From positions 248,001 through 312,000 of the forward strand of contig NC_019748.1 of assembly GCF_000317575.1 (NCBI RefSeq): a DNA stretch of 64,000 bases. The letters are read 5' to 3'. How positions within the stretch are numbered: position 1 is the stretch's first letter; the number at the start of each line of letters is the position of its first letter. The position numbers were made by a program, and so were the translations under genes. Positions 17,660 through 27,602 of the stretch are shown piece after piece. The notes beneath the pieces were generated by a model. It was not told where the DNA came from. It saw only the letters and a program-made list of their open reading frames with translations, and did no database searches. The DNA comes from Stanieria cyanosphaera PCC 7437 (GTDB lineage Bacteria > Cyanobacteriota > Cyanobacteriia > Cyanobacteriales > Xenococcaceae).

Positions 17660-18967
17660 TTATTCACCAGCAGGATTAACTTTATCTATTACTTCTAAAC
17701 TACCGTCATCATTAACTTTCCAAACATCATAACTTCCTACCACATCACCATTAGCATCAATATCGACATTTCCACTAGCCCCTTGATAATTAATATCCTC
17801 GCCTTGACGGACTAATTCCATCGCCTGACAAGCATCAGTAACTTCGGTACCAGGTGCATTAGCTACATCAAGAATTTTGCTTTTAATACCTTCTCCTGTA
17901 TTAGCATCAGCAGCTTCCGCAGCTAGCATCATTAATACGGTTGCATCCCAAGTATGAGGAACATAAGCAGTTATTTCTTTACCTGTTTTTTCTTTCCAAA
18001 CAGTAGTAAAGTCAGCCAAAGCTTTTCCATCTGCCCCTGGTACTGTTCCTAAAGCCCCTGCAATAATCGATTTTCCGTCTCCTGTTTTACCAACTTGGCG
18101 CACAAAATCTTCTGAATAAACACCGTCTGTCAATAAAAGTGTTACCCCCTCGCTTAATCCCTGTTCAAATGCAGATTTAAGCAAAACACTACCAGTTTCC
18201 GAATATAAAACGGCTGCTACCGCGTCGGGTTTACCACCAAAAGCAGCTTTGGCTTCACTATCTAAAGTGGCTGCTTTAGGATCGTAACGAACAGGTTTGC
18301 TAGCATCGGTTATTTTTCCTCCAGATTTTTCAAAAGCTTGGACAAATTCTTTTTCAAATCCAACCCCATAATCATTATTGATTACAACTGTAGCTACGTT
18401 TTTAAATCCTTGTTTACTCGCTAAAACTGCTAAAGCTTGAGCTTGATAATTGTCGGGAGGTGCTGTCCGCGCCCAATAACCGTTAAATTCATCATTTTTT
18501 GCTCTCTCGGTAAAAACGGGGCTAGTACTACCAGGCGAGACTAACATTACTTGATTTCTTACAGCTACATCGACTGCTGCACTAGAAACACTACTAGCAA
18601 AAGAACCTACTACTCCAGCTACCCGATCTACTTCTGCTAATTTAGTCATCGCAGTACTACCTACACTAGGATCGGTTTGATCGTCTTCAGTAATCAAACT
18701 GACTGATTCTTGATTAACTCCACCACAAGCATTGATAGTATCAACAGCTAATTGTGCTGCGACTGGCATATTTTTGCCAATGGAAGATAAATCACCTGTA
18801 ATTGGAACTAAAGTTCCTAGTTTTAATCCTTTACCACTAGTTTGACCCGTAGTTTGTCCAGTTTCTCCTCCAGAATTGGTATTTTGACAAGCAGTTGTTA
18901 AAGAACTTAGAGTGATTAAGACTAAAGTAAATCCAACCAAAGATTTGCAGCGATAGACTATATTCAT
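17660..18967 (-). CDS. Branched-chain amino acid-type ABC transporter substrate-binding lipoprotein
   Basis: The 435-residue protein has a lipoprotein signal (hydrophobic residues 10-24, lipobox LTTAC with Cys27) and a Leu/Ile/Val-binding domain (periplasmic binding protein type I): LGTLVPITGDLSSIGKNM, VAGVVGSFASSVSSAA, then VATVVINNDYGVGFEKEF. It would be tethered in the periplasm and deliver amino acids, or related small ligands, to a permease. No permease or ATPase genes are adjacent, so it is an orphan component or uses a distant transporter. Confidence 0.9.
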   Translation of the reverse strand: MNIVYRCKSLVGFTLVLITLSSLTTACQNTNSGGETGQTTGQTSGKGLKLGTLVPITGDLSSIGKNMPVAAQLAVDTINACGGVNQESVSLITEDDQTDPSVGSTAMTKLAEVDRVAGVVGSFASSVSSAAVDVAVRNQVMLVSPGSTSPVFTERAKNDEFNGYWARTAPPDNYQAQALAVLASKQGFKNVATVVINNDYGVGFEKEFVQAFEKSGGKITDASKPVRYDPKAATLDSEAKAAFGGKPDAVAAVLYSETGSVLLKSAFEQGLSEGVTLLLTDGVYSEDFVRQVGKTGDGKSIIAGALGTVPGADGKALADFTTVWKEKTGKEITAYVPHTWDATVLMMLAAEAADANTGEGIKSKILDVANAPGTEVTDACQAMELVRQGEDINYQGASGNVDIDANGDVVGSYDVWKVNDDGSLEVIDKVNPAGE

Positions 18968-19086
18968 TTTGTTGTTTTACTCCTCACAAGACTAATTGAG
19001 TTGACACAGATTGTAACCAAAATTTTTACTGATACTAAATTCGATTACTAAAGTACACTTATCGATTAGAAGACAAATTATTCTAT

Positions 19087-19116
19087 CGGAGGGATAATTC
19101 ATGAATTATTCCTCCG
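19087..19116. terminator. Strong inverted repeat downstream of gap2
   Basis: CGGAGG and CCTCCG form the base of a 30-bp inverted repeat whose arms meet at ATAATTCATGAATTAT. It lies 80 bp beyond the gap2 stop codon on the minus strand, between gap2 and the binding-protein gene. There is no clear T run, so it may be a terminator or an mRNA-end stabilising hairpin. Confidence 0.6.
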
Positions 19117-19195
19117 GAAAAACATAATAAAAATTCCCCCGACGCATCACACAATCAAGGGAATTAAGTAATTGATTAAACCGTAATTCAATGAA

Positions 19196-20215
19196 TTAAG
19201 CTTGCCATTTTTGAGCAACTAATTCTGCCAAGTCAACAACTCGCTGAGAATAACCCCATTCATTGTCATACCAAGCAACAACTTTAACCATGTCACCATC
19301 CATAACTAAGGTTAAACTAGCATCAACAATTGAAGACTCATCAGTACCACGATAGTCACAGGAAACCAAAGGTAAATCATTATAACCAAGAATACCTTTT
19401 AATTCTCCTTCGGCTGCTCTTTTCAAAGCTTCATTAACTTCTTCGGTAATAGTTTTCTTCTCAACTTGAGCTACAAAATCAACTACAGAAACGTTGGGAG
19501 TAGGTACACGCAAAGCAATACCATTTAGTTTGCCTTTTAATGCTGGTAACACCAAAGCAACTGCTTTAGCAGCACCAGTAGAAGTAGGAACAATATTAAT
19601 AGCTGCTGCTCTTGCTCTTCTCAAGTCGCGGTGACTAGCATCAAGAATACGTTGGTCACCAGTATAACTATGAGTAGTAGTCATCGTGCCTTTAATGATC
19701 CCAAAATTCTCGTGTAGCACTTTAACTACAGGTGCAAGACAGTTAGTAGTACAGCTAGCATTACTAACAATATTGTCTTTACCGTGTTCGTAATCTTTGT
19801 GGTTGACACCCATTACATAAGTACCGATACCACCACCTTTACCAGGAGCAGTAATTAAGACTTTTTTCGCTCCTGCTTCTAAATGTTTGGATGCGCCGGC
19901 TTCATCAACAAAAACACCAGTAGCTTCAATAATTAAATCTACTCCCCAATCTTTCCAGGGCAAGTTGAGAGGATTACGATCTGATACACATTTAATAGTT
20001 TTACCATTAACAATTATTGAATTAGCATCAGCTTCGATATCAACACCTTTAAGAACACCCAGCATAGAGTCGTATCTCAACAGATGGGCATTGGTTCTAG
20101 GATCGGAAGTATCATTGATCCCTACCAATTCTAATTGGCTATTTTCTCTTCCTAGCCAACATCTTACAAAGTTACGTCCAATACGTCCAAAGCCGTTAAT
20201 CGCTACTCTAATCAC
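19196..20215 (-). CDS. gap2: Glyceraldehyde-3-phosphate dehydrogenase, Gap2 photosynthetic type
   Basis: The 339-residue enzyme interconverts 1,3-bisphosphoglycerate and glyceraldehyde-3-phosphate. It has the Rossmann start [13 protein letters not shown], catalytic Cys155 in [12 protein letters not shown], the catalytic His in THSYTGDQ and the C-terminal WYDNEWGYS. The extended length and sequence match cyanobacterial Gap2, the dual NAD(P)H enzyme of the Calvin cycle, rather than catabolic Gap1. It is a single gene, divergent from murC, with a 350-bp leader. Confidence 0.95.
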   Translation of the reverse strand: MIRVAINGFGRIGRNFVRCWLGRENSQLELVGINDTSDPRTNAHLLRYDSMLGVLKGVDIEADANSIIVNGKTIKCVSDRNPLNLPWKDWGVDLIIEATGVFVDEAGASKHLEAGAKKVLITAPGKGGGIGTYVMGVNHKDYEHGKDNIVSNASCTTNCLAPVVKVLHENFGIIKGTMTTTHSYTGDQRILDASHRDLRRARAAAINIVPTSTGAAKAVALVLPALKGKLNGIALRVPTPNVSVVDFVAQVEKKTITEEVNEALKRAAEGELKGILGYNDLPLVSCDYRGTDESSIVDASLTLVMDGDMVKVVAWYDNEWGYSQRVVDLAELVAQKWQA

Positions 20216-20568
20216 TGCGTCTTGCCCTCTATTTTGTTAGATGAATAGATTAAAAGATTCTTAATATGACTCATCATATCGTAAAGTCTGAATAATTCAA
20301 TACTGTAAATTTGATTGATTAATGTGACAGAAAACATCAACATTACCTAAAGTTATAAATTTATACTTAAAAATACTCACAACTTTGAAGTTTTGTTCTA
20401 CGTTAAGAAATTTATTTATTTTTTGATGAGTGTTAACAAATCAAAGAGTTTTACTAATTTGCGACTAATTGCTTATACATAGACCAAAAAAATCTTGTTA
20501 TCATAGCCCGTAATTATTGCGAGCAACGCGCTAACCACAGTTTTGGTGGTGTAAAAGGAGATTTAAGG
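20216..20568. other. Divergent gap2-murC intergenic region
   Basis: This gene-free 353-bp AT-rich region must hold the promoters of gap2 (minus) and murC (plus). A small hairpin (ACCAC-AGTTTT-GTGGT type, about 20534-20550) precedes the murC ribosome-binding site. No further structure was recognised. Confidence 0.5.
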
Positions 20569-22098
20569 GTGAACAAAGTAGATTTGAGTGGCAAACCATT
20601 TCATTTTATTGGTGTCGGCGGAATTGGAATGTCAGCTTTAGCTTATATTGTCGCTAAACGACAACTACCTGTATCTGGTTCAGATCTTCGAGCTAGTCAT
20701 ATTACTGAAAGACTTCAAAGTTTAGGAGTTCAAATTTTTACTTCTCAAACAGCAGCAAATTTAAACTTTTTTAAGTATCAAACTGAAGTAATTTGTCAAA
20801 CTTCTTCAGTATTATTAGCAGGAAATATTCCAGAAACCAATTCAAATAATGCTGCTATTTCCGCTAGACATTCTCATCAAAATGAGAAAGCAAATTATTT
20901 ACCTCAAGTTGTCTGTTCTACTGCGATTAATCCTAATAATCCTGAATATCAAGCTGCTCTAGAATTGGGTTGTCCGATTTTTCACCGTTCTGATCTTTTA
21001 GCTGCTTTAATTGCTGATTCTTATAGTATTGCAGTTTCGGGAACACATGGTAAAACTACTACCAGTAGTATGATTAGTTATATGCTCCTGAGAGCAGGTT
21101 TAGACCCTACTATTATCGTTGGGGGTGAAGTAGATGCGTGGGAAGGTAATGCTCGAATTGGGGAAAGTGAGTTTTTAGTAGCAGAAGCAGATGAATCTGA
21201 TGGTTCTTTAGTGAAACATTCTCCTACTATTGGTATAGTTACTAATATTGAATTAGACCATCCCGATCATTATGAAAGTTTAGAAGAAGTAGTTCAAATT
21301 TTTCAAACTTTTGCTCGACAATGTGGAACTTTAATTGGTTGTTTTGATGATGAAGTAGTGCGTCACAATTTGCCAGTAGATATTAGTTATAGTCTTAATC
21401 CTGAAACCGAAGCAGATTATATAATAAAAGATATTTCTTATTATTATCAAGGATGTCAGGCTCAAGTTTGGGAACGAGGAAAATATTTAGGAGATTTACA
21501 GTTACAATTACTTGGAAAACACAATCTTAGTAATGCTTTAGCTGCCGTAGCAGTGGGGAGAAAATTAGGTTTAGAATTTCCTGTAATCGCCAAAGCTTTA
21601 GCTAGTTTTTCTGGAACAAAACGAAGATTTGAACATCGTGGTGAAGCTAATAATATTACTTTTATTGATGACTATGCTCACCATCCTAGTGAAATTAAAG
21701 CAACTCTAGATGCTGCTCGTTTAAAAATACAAGAAGATGCGAATAAACAGAGAGTAATAGCTGTTTTTCAACCTCATCGCTATAGTCGCAGCCAAACTTT
21801 TCTGCAAGAATTTGCAACTTCTTTTGGTGATGCAGATTTAGTTGTTGCTACAGATATTTATAGTGCAGGAGAAAAAAATCAAAGCGGAATTGAAGGTCAA
21901 CAAGTAGCAGAAGCGATCGCACGAAATCACTCTCAAGTCTATTATCATCCTTCTTTGGATTCTTTAAGCAGTTTTCTGCATCAACAAATCTTGCAACCAG
22001 GTGATTTAGTAGTGTTTCTCGGTGCTGGTAACCTCAATCAAATTATTCCCCAAACCTTAATTCTCTATACTCAACCAGAAAATACTACCCAAAAGTAA
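20569..22098 (+). CDS. murC: UDP-N-acetylmuramate-L-alanine ligase
   Basis: The 509-residue enzyme adds L-alanine to UDP-MurNAc in the cytoplasm, using ATP. Motifs are the N-terminal HFIGVGGIGMSALA, the P-loop SGTHGKTTTSSM, ADESDGSLVKHSP and the C-terminal FIDDYAHHPSEI. The start is a GTG at 20569 behind AAAGGAG (20554-20560), which decides the start. The loop at residues 95-115 is longer than in many orthologs. murB follows after 160 bp, the usual cyanobacterial murC-murB pairing. Confidence 0.95.
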   Translation: MNKVDLSGKPFHFIGVGGIGMSALAYIVAKRQLPVSGSDLRASHITERLQSLGVQIFTSQTAANLNFFKYQTEVICQTSSVLLAGNIPETNSNNAAISARHSHQNEKANYLPQVVCSTAINPNNPEYQAALELGCPIFHRSDLLAALIADSYSIAVSGTHGKTTTSSMISYMLLRAGLDPTIIVGGEVDAWEGNARIGESEFLVAEADESDGSLVKHSPTIGIVTNIELDHPDHYESLEEVVQIFQTFARQCGTLIGCFDDEVVRHNLPVDISYSLNPETEADYIIKDISYYYQGCQAQVWERGKYLGDLQLQLLGKHNLSNALAAVAVGRKLGLEFPVIAKALASFSGTKRRFEHRGEANNITFIDDYAHHPSEIKATLDAARLKIQEDANKQRVIAVFQPHRYSRSQTFLQEFATSFGDADLVVATDIYSAGEKNQSGIEGQQVAEAIARNHSQVYYHPSLDSLSSFLHQQILQPGDLVVFLGAGNLNQIIPQTLILYTQPENTTQK

Positions 22099-22260
22099 AG
22101 CGATCGGTTACATTAGCGTTGAAGTTAAGGAACATTTTTTTATCCCCCTAGTCAGCCAAGGTTAAATAGTTCTGCTTCCATAAGTTGTCTTGACTTCGCC
22201 AAGAAGTGTCTGAGATTACGAAAATTTAAGTATAAATACTTAAAAAATCTCTTTTGTTTC

Positions 22261-23190
22261 TTGACCAAAGTTAAACCTGTTTCTGAACTAGCAATTACCA
22301 TGAATTCAATTATCACTGATTTAATTCAAACTGAAGTCCCTCTAGCTAATCAAACTTCCTATCGAGTAGGAGGCAAAGCTCAGTGGTATACTGCACCAAG
22401 AAATTGGTCAGAACTAGAAGCTAGTTTTGAATGGTATCAAGCTCAAGATGTACCGTTAACTCTGTTAGGTGCAGGTTCAAACTTACTAATAAGCGATCGC
22501 GGAATTGAGGGTTTAGTGATTTCAACTCGGTACTTCCGTAATTACAACTTCGATGTAGAAACAGGACAACTAACAGCAGATGCAGGTGAACCTATTGCTA
22601 ATTTAGCGTGGAAAGCAGCCAAACGAGGCTTAAAAGGATTGGAATGGGCAGTCGGTATTCCTGGCACAGTAGGCGGTGCTGTCGTGATGAATGCAGGGGC
22701 GCACAATCAATGTTTAGCCGACATTTTAGTCAAAACAACCGTTCTTGCTCCTGATGGTACAATCCAAGAATTGACCGTAGAAGATTTAGATTACGCTTAC
22801 CGTACCTCAAACTTACAAGGGGATCGGCGGATGGTGTTGCGAGCGACATTACAACTGCAACCAGGTTTTACTAAAGCCGAAATCATGGACTTGTCTAACC
22901 GTAATTGGACACAACGTAAGACAACTCAACCCTATCATTTACCTAGCTGTGGTAGCGTATTTCGTAATCCTCAACCTCATGCAGCAGGTTGGCTAATCGA
23001 ACAACTGGGTTTAAAAGGATATACAATCGGAGATGCTCAAATAGCCCATCGTCATGCCAATTTTATTCTTAATTGTGGTCAGGCAACAGCCAGTGATATC
23101 TTTCATTTAATTCGTTACATTCAAGAACAAGTAGAATATCATTGGTCAGTGTCTTTAGAACCAGAAGTTAAATTGATAGGAGAATTTTAA
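22261..23190 (+). CDS. murB: UDP-N-acetylenolpyruvoylglucosamine reductase
   Basis: This FAD enzyme reduces UDP-GlcNAc-enolpyruvate to UDP-MurNAc, the substrate for MurC encoded just upstream. It shows NQTSYRVGGKAQWY, the FAD site LGAGSNLLISDRGI, GLEWAVGIPGTVGGAVVMNAGAH, PSCGSVFRNP and the terminal LEPEVKLIGEF with the catalytic Glu. The start is uncertain: TTG 22261 gives 309 residues, while ATG 22300 gives 296 and begins just before the conserved part; the ATG is more likely. Confidence 0.93.
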   Translation: MTKVKPVSELAITMNSIITDLIQTEVPLANQTSYRVGGKAQWYTAPRNWSELEASFEWYQAQDVPLTLLGAGSNLLISDRGIEGLVISTRYFRNYNFDVETGQLTADAGEPIANLAWKAAKRGLKGLEWAVGIPGTVGGAVVMNAGAHNQCLADILVKTTVLAPDGTIQELTVEDLDYAYRTSNLQGDRRMVLRATLQLQPGFTKAEIMDLSNRNWTQRKTTQPYHLPSCGSVFRNPQPHAAGWLIEQLGLKGYTIGDAQIAHRHANFILNCGQATASDIFHLIRYIQEQVEYHWSVSLEPEVKLIGEF

Positions 23191-23282
23191 ATCAATCCAA
23201 GTCTTCAACAGACATAATCGCTTTAAAACTATAATGATAGCTCAGTCGAATTTTTGTAGTTTAAACAATAAATAATCACAAT

Positions 23283-23621
23283 ATGGTAGGAAAAGGTTTT
23301 GGTCCCCTAGGTAAAATGAAAGAGCTTGCCGAAGCTTTTAAAAAAGCCCAAGAAGTTCAGCAAGGAGCGCAAAAACTCCAAGCAGAATTAGAACAAATGG
23401 AGATCGAGGGACAAAGTGACGATGGTTTAGTCAAAGTAGTTATGAGTGGCAATCAAGAACCTCGTCGCGTCGAAATTTCTCCTGATGCTGTGGCTAAAGG
23501 TGCAGAAGCTCTTTCCGAATTAGTCACAGTAGCAATGCAAGATGCTTACATCAAATCCACTGAAACAATGCGATCGCGCATGGAAGAATTAACCAATGGT
23601 TTAAATCTACCTGGAATGTAA
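23283..23621 (+). CDS. YbaB/EbfC nucleoid-associated protein
   Basis: The 112-residue protein has the family layout: a helical N-terminus ([20 protein letters not shown]), then [22 protein letters not shown] and a C-terminal helix. YbaB/EbfC proteins bind DNA as dimers and influence nucleoid organisation and gene expression. It lies 92 bp downstream of murB in the same direction. A hairpin (23642-23662) follows the stop codon. Confidence 0.92.
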   Translation: MVGKGFGPLGKMKELAEAFKKAQEVQQGAQKLQAELEQMEIEGQSDDGLVKVVMSGNQEPRRVEISPDAVAKGAEALSELVTVAMQDAYIKSTETMRSRMEELTNGLNLPGM

Positions 23622-23641
23622 ACTAATTGGAGTTCTCATTA

Positions 23642-23662
23642 CACCGCCGTTAGTAGGCGGTG
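23642..23662. terminator. Hairpin after ybaB
   Basis: CACCGCC-GTTAGTA-GGCGGTG forms a 7-bp GC-rich stem 20 bp after the ybaB stop. No long T run follows, so factor-independent termination is uncertain. Confidence 0.55.
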
Positions 23663-23760
23663 CTTACTCTGTATTTTAACATAGGCGATCGCATCAAGCC
23701 AAGCTAAAGATAAATCAAAAATAAAATTTAGCTAATCAATTCAAACTCATCAACGATTGA

Positions 23761-23991
23761 TTAGTTATTAGTAGTTAAAGTTGCTTGTTGCTGGCGGAGA
23801 AACTCTAATTTGGCATCGATATCCGCTAATTGGGGTTCTAGTTGTGTCATTACTTTATTTTTAGACATCTTGGCTTTTTGGGCTGTGGCTAAAGTTTCAT
23901 TAACTAAACGTTCCCGATATTGTTCAAATTCAGCAATAACTTCTGCTATCTCTTCAGCAGTTACTTGATTGAATTCTGAGGCTTCAGTCAT
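23761..23991 (-). CDS. Small conserved hypothetical, coiled-coil
   Basis: A 76-residue acidic protein that is almost entirely helical, with heptad-like spacing from residue 12 to 68 (ITEFEQYRERLVNETL-type text). It has no signal peptide, cysteine or catalytic motif. Codon use fits the neighbours and the ATG at 23991 has GGAAAT-type upstream sequence. I do not recognise the family with confidence. It is convergent with ybaB and divergent from sodC. Confidence 0.6.
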   Translation of the reverse strand: MTEASEFNQVTAEEIAEVIAEFEQYRERLVNETLATAQKAKMSKNKVMTQLEPQLADIDAKLEFLRQQQATLTTNN

Positions 23992-24073
23992 GATTGGTTA
24001 TTTCCTAAAACTTAATCTTTATCAATCGATTTTAACGTGAGTTAGACTCCTTCAAAAATGTAGTCAATCGATA

Positions 24074-24103
24074 ACTGTAGAGACGTAATATGTTACGTCT
24101 CTA
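24074..24103. repeat. Hairpin repeat with flanking heptamers
   Basis: TAGAGACGTAA-TATG-TTACGTCTCTA is flanked on both sides by GATAACTG heptamers. A related GTAGAGACGT / ACGTCTCTAC-type palindrome recurs at 61992-62016, and a decayed copy lies near 39473-39500, so this is a dispersed family. Confidence 0.7.
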
Positions 24104-24194
24104 CTGATAACTGTTCATCCCTCTTCCCTAAATATTCTCCCTTGCTTTTTAGATTTGAAAAAAATCTATTATTACCTGCAAGGTAGTTATTTTG

Positions 24195-24773
24195 ATGTTC
24201 AAATTCTTAACTCGATACAAATCATTGCTTAAATATGCATCTCTAAGTGCTGCTACCACAGCTACTATACTTACATTGACCCTAGCTAATTATTCTAATC
24301 ATTTATTATTAGCCCAAACTTCCGCTTTACAAACAACCATTAGTGGTACATCCCAATCTCCCAACACTACAGGAACAGTAGTATTAACCGAGACAGCGGA
24401 GGGATTAAGAATTACTGGAACGATTGCTAATCTTACTCCTGGCGAACATGGATTTCATGTCCATGAATATGGAAGTTGTGGCAATGATGCAGATGATGCT
24501 GGTGGTCATTTTAATCCGGCTGGAGTACAACACGGACATTTACTTTCTCACGGTTTTGAACACGCTCATGGAGGAGATTTAGGAAATATTTATGCTGCTG
24601 AAGATGGTGTAGCTAAATTCGATCAAGTCTATCCTGGGTTAACTTTAGCTGATAGTTCTTATTCTGTGATGGGACGTTCTTTGGTGGTTCATGCCAACCC
24701 TGATGATTTTGCTACTCAACCGACAGGGAATTCTGGTGCCAGGATTGGTTGTGGTGTAATTGGAGGTGGTTAA
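24195..24773 (+). CDS. sodC: Cu/Zn superoxide dismutase, secreted
   Basis: It dismutates superoxide in the periplasm or lumen. An N-terminal signal sequence (basic MFKFLTRYKSLLK, then a hydrophobic stretch to about residue 40) is followed by the SodC fold. Metal ligands are visible: HGFHVHEYGSCG, GGHFNPAG, HAHGGDLGN and RSLVVHANPDD, and the disulfide partner is in RIGCGVIGG. Copper and zinc sites look complete. The ATG at 24195 is preferred over the TTG three bases upstream. It is monocistronic; Cu/Zn SOD is patchy in cyanobacteria. Confidence 0.93.
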   Translation: MFKFLTRYKSLLKYASLSAATTATILTLTLANYSNHLLLAQTSALQTTISGTSQSPNTTGTVVLTETAEGLRITGTIANLTPGEHGFHVHEYGSCGNDADDAGGHFNPAGVQHGHLLSHGFEHAHGGDLGNIYAAEDGVAKFDQVYPGLTLADSSYSVMGRSLVVHANPDDFATQPTGNSGARIGCGVIGGG

Positions 24774-25165
24774 ACAGCAGGAGGCAGAAGTTGAGTTAAT
24801 CATTTTGCACATATGTTTCCTAGTTGCTATTTAACTTAAAATTTGCTGGAAACTGATAATGTTAAACAGGATTGTTATTGCTCAACTTGAATTTGATTAC
24901 TGGATCGATTATTTGAGGTTTGATTTTCTGGCATTTTTTCGCAAGCAATCAGTACAACTACCAGCATAAAAGTTGTGATGATGCGGTTGATAAATCCCCT
25001 TGAATGATAATTCGACATAGCCCATCTCCCAAATATCCCTATTTCTTAGGATGACGTTTGAAATTAGATCGGGTAAAAGACTTTGTTCCACCTTTTTGAT
25101 TGTCACATTAATTTAATCTGAGTTAAAGAGATTTAAGGTTAGACCAGATTATTCGTTGAAAAGAG
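24774..25165. other. Intergenic region between sodC and aspA
   Basis: 392 bp without a convincing gene. A short minus-strand frame (24909-25106) exists but has no recognisable domain. The aspA promoter should lie in the last 100 bp. Confidence 0.4.
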
Positions 25166-26626
25166 ATGGTATATTTTGATAGTCTCTACCGAACTTTTGA
25201 CGATCGCGTTATGAATCAGGCTGGCAACTCTAATTATCGAATTGAAAAGGATTCTATGGGAGAAAGACAAATCCCTGTGGATGCTTACTTCGGAATTCAG
25301 ACGCTACGGGCAACAGAAAATTTTCCGATTAGTGGCATTAAACCTTTGTCTACTTATGTTGATGCTTGTTTATTAATTAAAAAAGCTACTGCGATCGCTA
25401 ATGGAGAGTTAGGTTGTATTTCAACAGAGATTAGTCAAGCGATTGTTCAAGCTGCGGATGAAATTCTACAAGGCAAGTTACGCGAACAGTTTGTAGTCGA
25501 TATTTATCAAGCTGGTGCGGGTACATCTCACCACATGAATGTTAATGAGGTGCTAGCTAATCGTGCTTTGGAGATTTTGGGAACAGAAAAGGGCAATTAT
25601 CAAAAGGTGAATCCTAACGATCATGTTAATTATGGTCAATCTACTAACGATGTCATCCCTACAGCAATTAGGATTGGGAGTCTGTTGGCATTAGAACATA
25701 GTTTATATCCTGCCCTAACCGAAGCGATCGCAACTCTGAAACAAAAAGCTGATCAATTTCAAGATATAGTAAAATCTGGTCGCACCCATCTCCAAGATGC
25801 AGTACCAGTACGATTGGGAGAAGGATTTCGAGCTTGGGCGCACATTTTAAGCGATCACCACAAAAGAATTACTACCGCCGAACAAGATTTATATGCCCTT
25901 GGTTTGGGTGGTAGCGCAGCAGGAACGGGATTAAATACTCATCCCCAATATTGCGATCGCGTAGCTCAACTTCTTTCTGAGTTAGTTGGTAAACCTTTAC
26001 GTCCTTCTCCTCACCTAATGGCAGCAATGCAGAGTATGAGTCCGTTTGTCAGTGTTTCTGGAGCGTTACGCAATTTAGCTCAAGATTTAGTCAAAATTTC
26101 CCACGATTTACGGCTGATGGATTCGGGTCCCAAAACTGGTTTTAAAGAAATCCAATTACCACCCGTTCAACCTGGTTCATCGATTATGCCAGGAAAATAC
26201 AATCCTGTGATGGCAGAAATGACTTCAATGGTGTGCTTTCAAGTGATGGGTTACGACAGTGCGATCGCTCTAGCTGCCCAAGCGGGACAATTGGAATTAA
26301 ATGTAATGATGCCCTTAATTGCTTACAATCTTATTCACAGCATCGAAATTTTGGGTAATACCATTGCAGTATTAAGTAAATTCTGTCTAGCTGATATTAC
26401 GGCTAAACGCGATCGCTGTTTAGAATATGCCGAAGGAAGTTTAGCTTTAGTAACCGCCCTTAATCCTCATATTGGTTATCTTAATGCTGCTGCGATCGCC
26501 AAAGAATCTTTAGAAACTGGTAAATCCCTCAGAGAAATTGTCTTAGCAAAAGGATTAATGAATGAAGCAGAATTAGCCCAAGTATTAGACTTAGAAAAAA
26601 TGAGTCAATTACCCCAAACAAATTAG
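25166..26626 (+). CDS. aspA: Aspartate ammonia-lyase
   Basis: The enzyme splits L-aspartate into fumarate and ammonia. The fold family is fumarase/aspartase: YFGIQTLRATENFPISG, NVNEVLANRALEILG, NPNDHVNYGQSTNDVIPTA, SGRTHLQDAVPVRLG and the signature GSSIMPGKYNPVMAEM. Substrate-site text matches aspartase rather than fumarase C, but this split rests on recognition only. The ATG at 25166 gives 486 residues; ATG 25211 would give 471 and begins closer to conserved sequence (YRIEKDSMGERQIP). Confidence 0.9.
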   Translation: MVYFDSLYRTFDDRVMNQAGNSNYRIEKDSMGERQIPVDAYFGIQTLRATENFPISGIKPLSTYVDACLLIKKATAIANGELGCISTEISQAIVQAADEILQGKLREQFVVDIYQAGAGTSHHMNVNEVLANRALEILGTEKGNYQKVNPNDHVNYGQSTNDVIPTAIRIGSLLALEHSLYPALTEAIATLKQKADQFQDIVKSGRTHLQDAVPVRLGEGFRAWAHILSDHHKRITTAEQDLYALGLGGSAAGTGLNTHPQYCDRVAQLLSELVGKPLRPSPHLMAAMQSMSPFVSVSGALRNLAQDLVKISHDLRLMDSGPKTGFKEIQLPPVQPGSSIMPGKYNPVMAEMTSMVCFQVMGYDSAIALAAQAGQLELNVMMPLIAYNLIHSIEILGNTIAVLSKFCLADITAKRDRCLEYAEGSLALVTALNPHIGYLNAAAIAKESLETGKSLREIVLAKGLMNEAELAQVLDLEKMSQLPQTN

Positions 26627-26710
26627 TTGCCAAGTTTGGAATTAAAAGTAAACTTTTCCATTTGCGTTCAAACTATTTAGAATTAGAATAAATCCAGTAA
26701 TTCTGAATGA

Positions 26711-26974
26711 ATGACAGAAAAAAGAATTAGTGAGCTTTTTCGAGAAATAGCCGAATTAAAACGACGAATTTCCAAATTAGAATACGGGCAACATGAACTA
26801 GATACTGTTGTCGATCCTTCTGATTAGATAGGAGAAGCTTTTGAAAGAGTAGATCAAGATTTTGAAGAAATTAAGCAAGAAGTCAAGGAATGTAATCGTA
26901 AGCTTGACATTATTGTCAAACATTTAACTAGCGGTTCTCAGATTGATGAAAGACAGTTCATTTCCCTGGTATGA
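26711..26974 (+). pseudogene. Small coiled-coil protein interrupted by an in-frame TAG
   Basis: ATG 26711 opens MTEKRISELFREIAELKRRI and runs 38 codons to TAG at 26825-26827. The same frame continues without a break to TGA 26972-26974, reading IGEAFERVDQDFEEIKQEVK and onward, so both halves form one heptad-patterned protein of about 87 residues. A single base change would restore it. It resembles short cyanobacterial coiled-coil proteins that sit next to PIN or restriction-like genes, but no partner is present here. Confidence 0.6.
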
Positions 26975-27026
26975 ATGTTAATGGTTAATAGTTGATAGTC
27001 GATTGATAACTGATAACTGTTTATAG

Positions 27027-27602
27027 CTATAAATAAAATTTTTTCAATCTTTTTTTCTTGCTTTTGAGATTACGTTTATGCCAGCGTTTAATAAAATGAA
27101 TACTTACAAAATAAGTAATAATTGCTAAGACAATTCCCACAACTAAACAACCAGCTAAAAGTGTTGCAGCAAAGCTAAAACCCAACTCCATAAAAGAAGA
27201 AAAAGAATCAAGATCTAAAGTTAACCCTGGTTGTTCTTCAAGACCTAACAGCAGTTTTCCCACTTTATAATTAAATATATATAGTGGAACATAAGTGAGA
27301 GGATTGCTAATCCAAGTTCCTGCTGCTGCTGCTATTTTACTACTACGTAAACAAGTAGCTAAAATTACGCCAATCACAGTTTGTAAACCAAAAAAAGGAA
27401 AACTTCCAGCAAAAACACCAACGGATAATCCTCTAGCAATTGATTCTGGTTTACCCCGTAGACGAGAAAGACGTAGATGAAAAAGACGAAAGTATTTAAA
27501 CCACCAACTTCGTTGACGTTTAGACGAACGCACTAAATTGGTTGTTTTTGGCAAACAAATATTGGAGCTAGGCGAATTCCTTTTCGGGGTAAATTCACTC
27601 AT
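27027..27602 (-). CDS. DUF2062 membrane protein
   Basis: The 191-residue protein has a basic N-terminal third, then the DUF2062 core: ESIARGLSVGVFAGSFPFFGLQT, TWISNPLTYVPLYIFNYKVG and a C-terminal hydrophobic segment followed by a Lys/Arg-rich tail (KRWHKRNLKSKKKRLKK). Two or three membrane helices are visible. The domain is widespread and uncharacterised, and often linked to envelope or polysaccharide genes. It is divergent from the bilin lyase gene. Confidence 0.88.
   Translation of the reverse strand: MSEFTPKRNSPSSNICLPKTTNLVRSSKRQRSWWFKYFRLFHLRLSRLRGKPESIARGLSVGVFAGSFPFFGLQTVIGVILATCLRSSKIAAAAGTWISNPLTYVPLYIFNYKVGKLLLGLEEQPGLTLDLDSFSSFMELGFSFAATLLAGCLVVGIVLAIITYFVSIHFIKRWHKRNLKSKKKRLKKFYL

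Noticed and set aside
20525-20560. tRNA-like or riboswitch-like fold before murC
   Set aside because: Only one short hairpin is present; no T-loop, anticodon stem or known aptamer sequence.
24909-25106. 65-residue minus-strand frame between sodC and aspA
   Set aside because: No recognisable domain, no good start signal; the Cys/His cluster near its end does not match a known motif.
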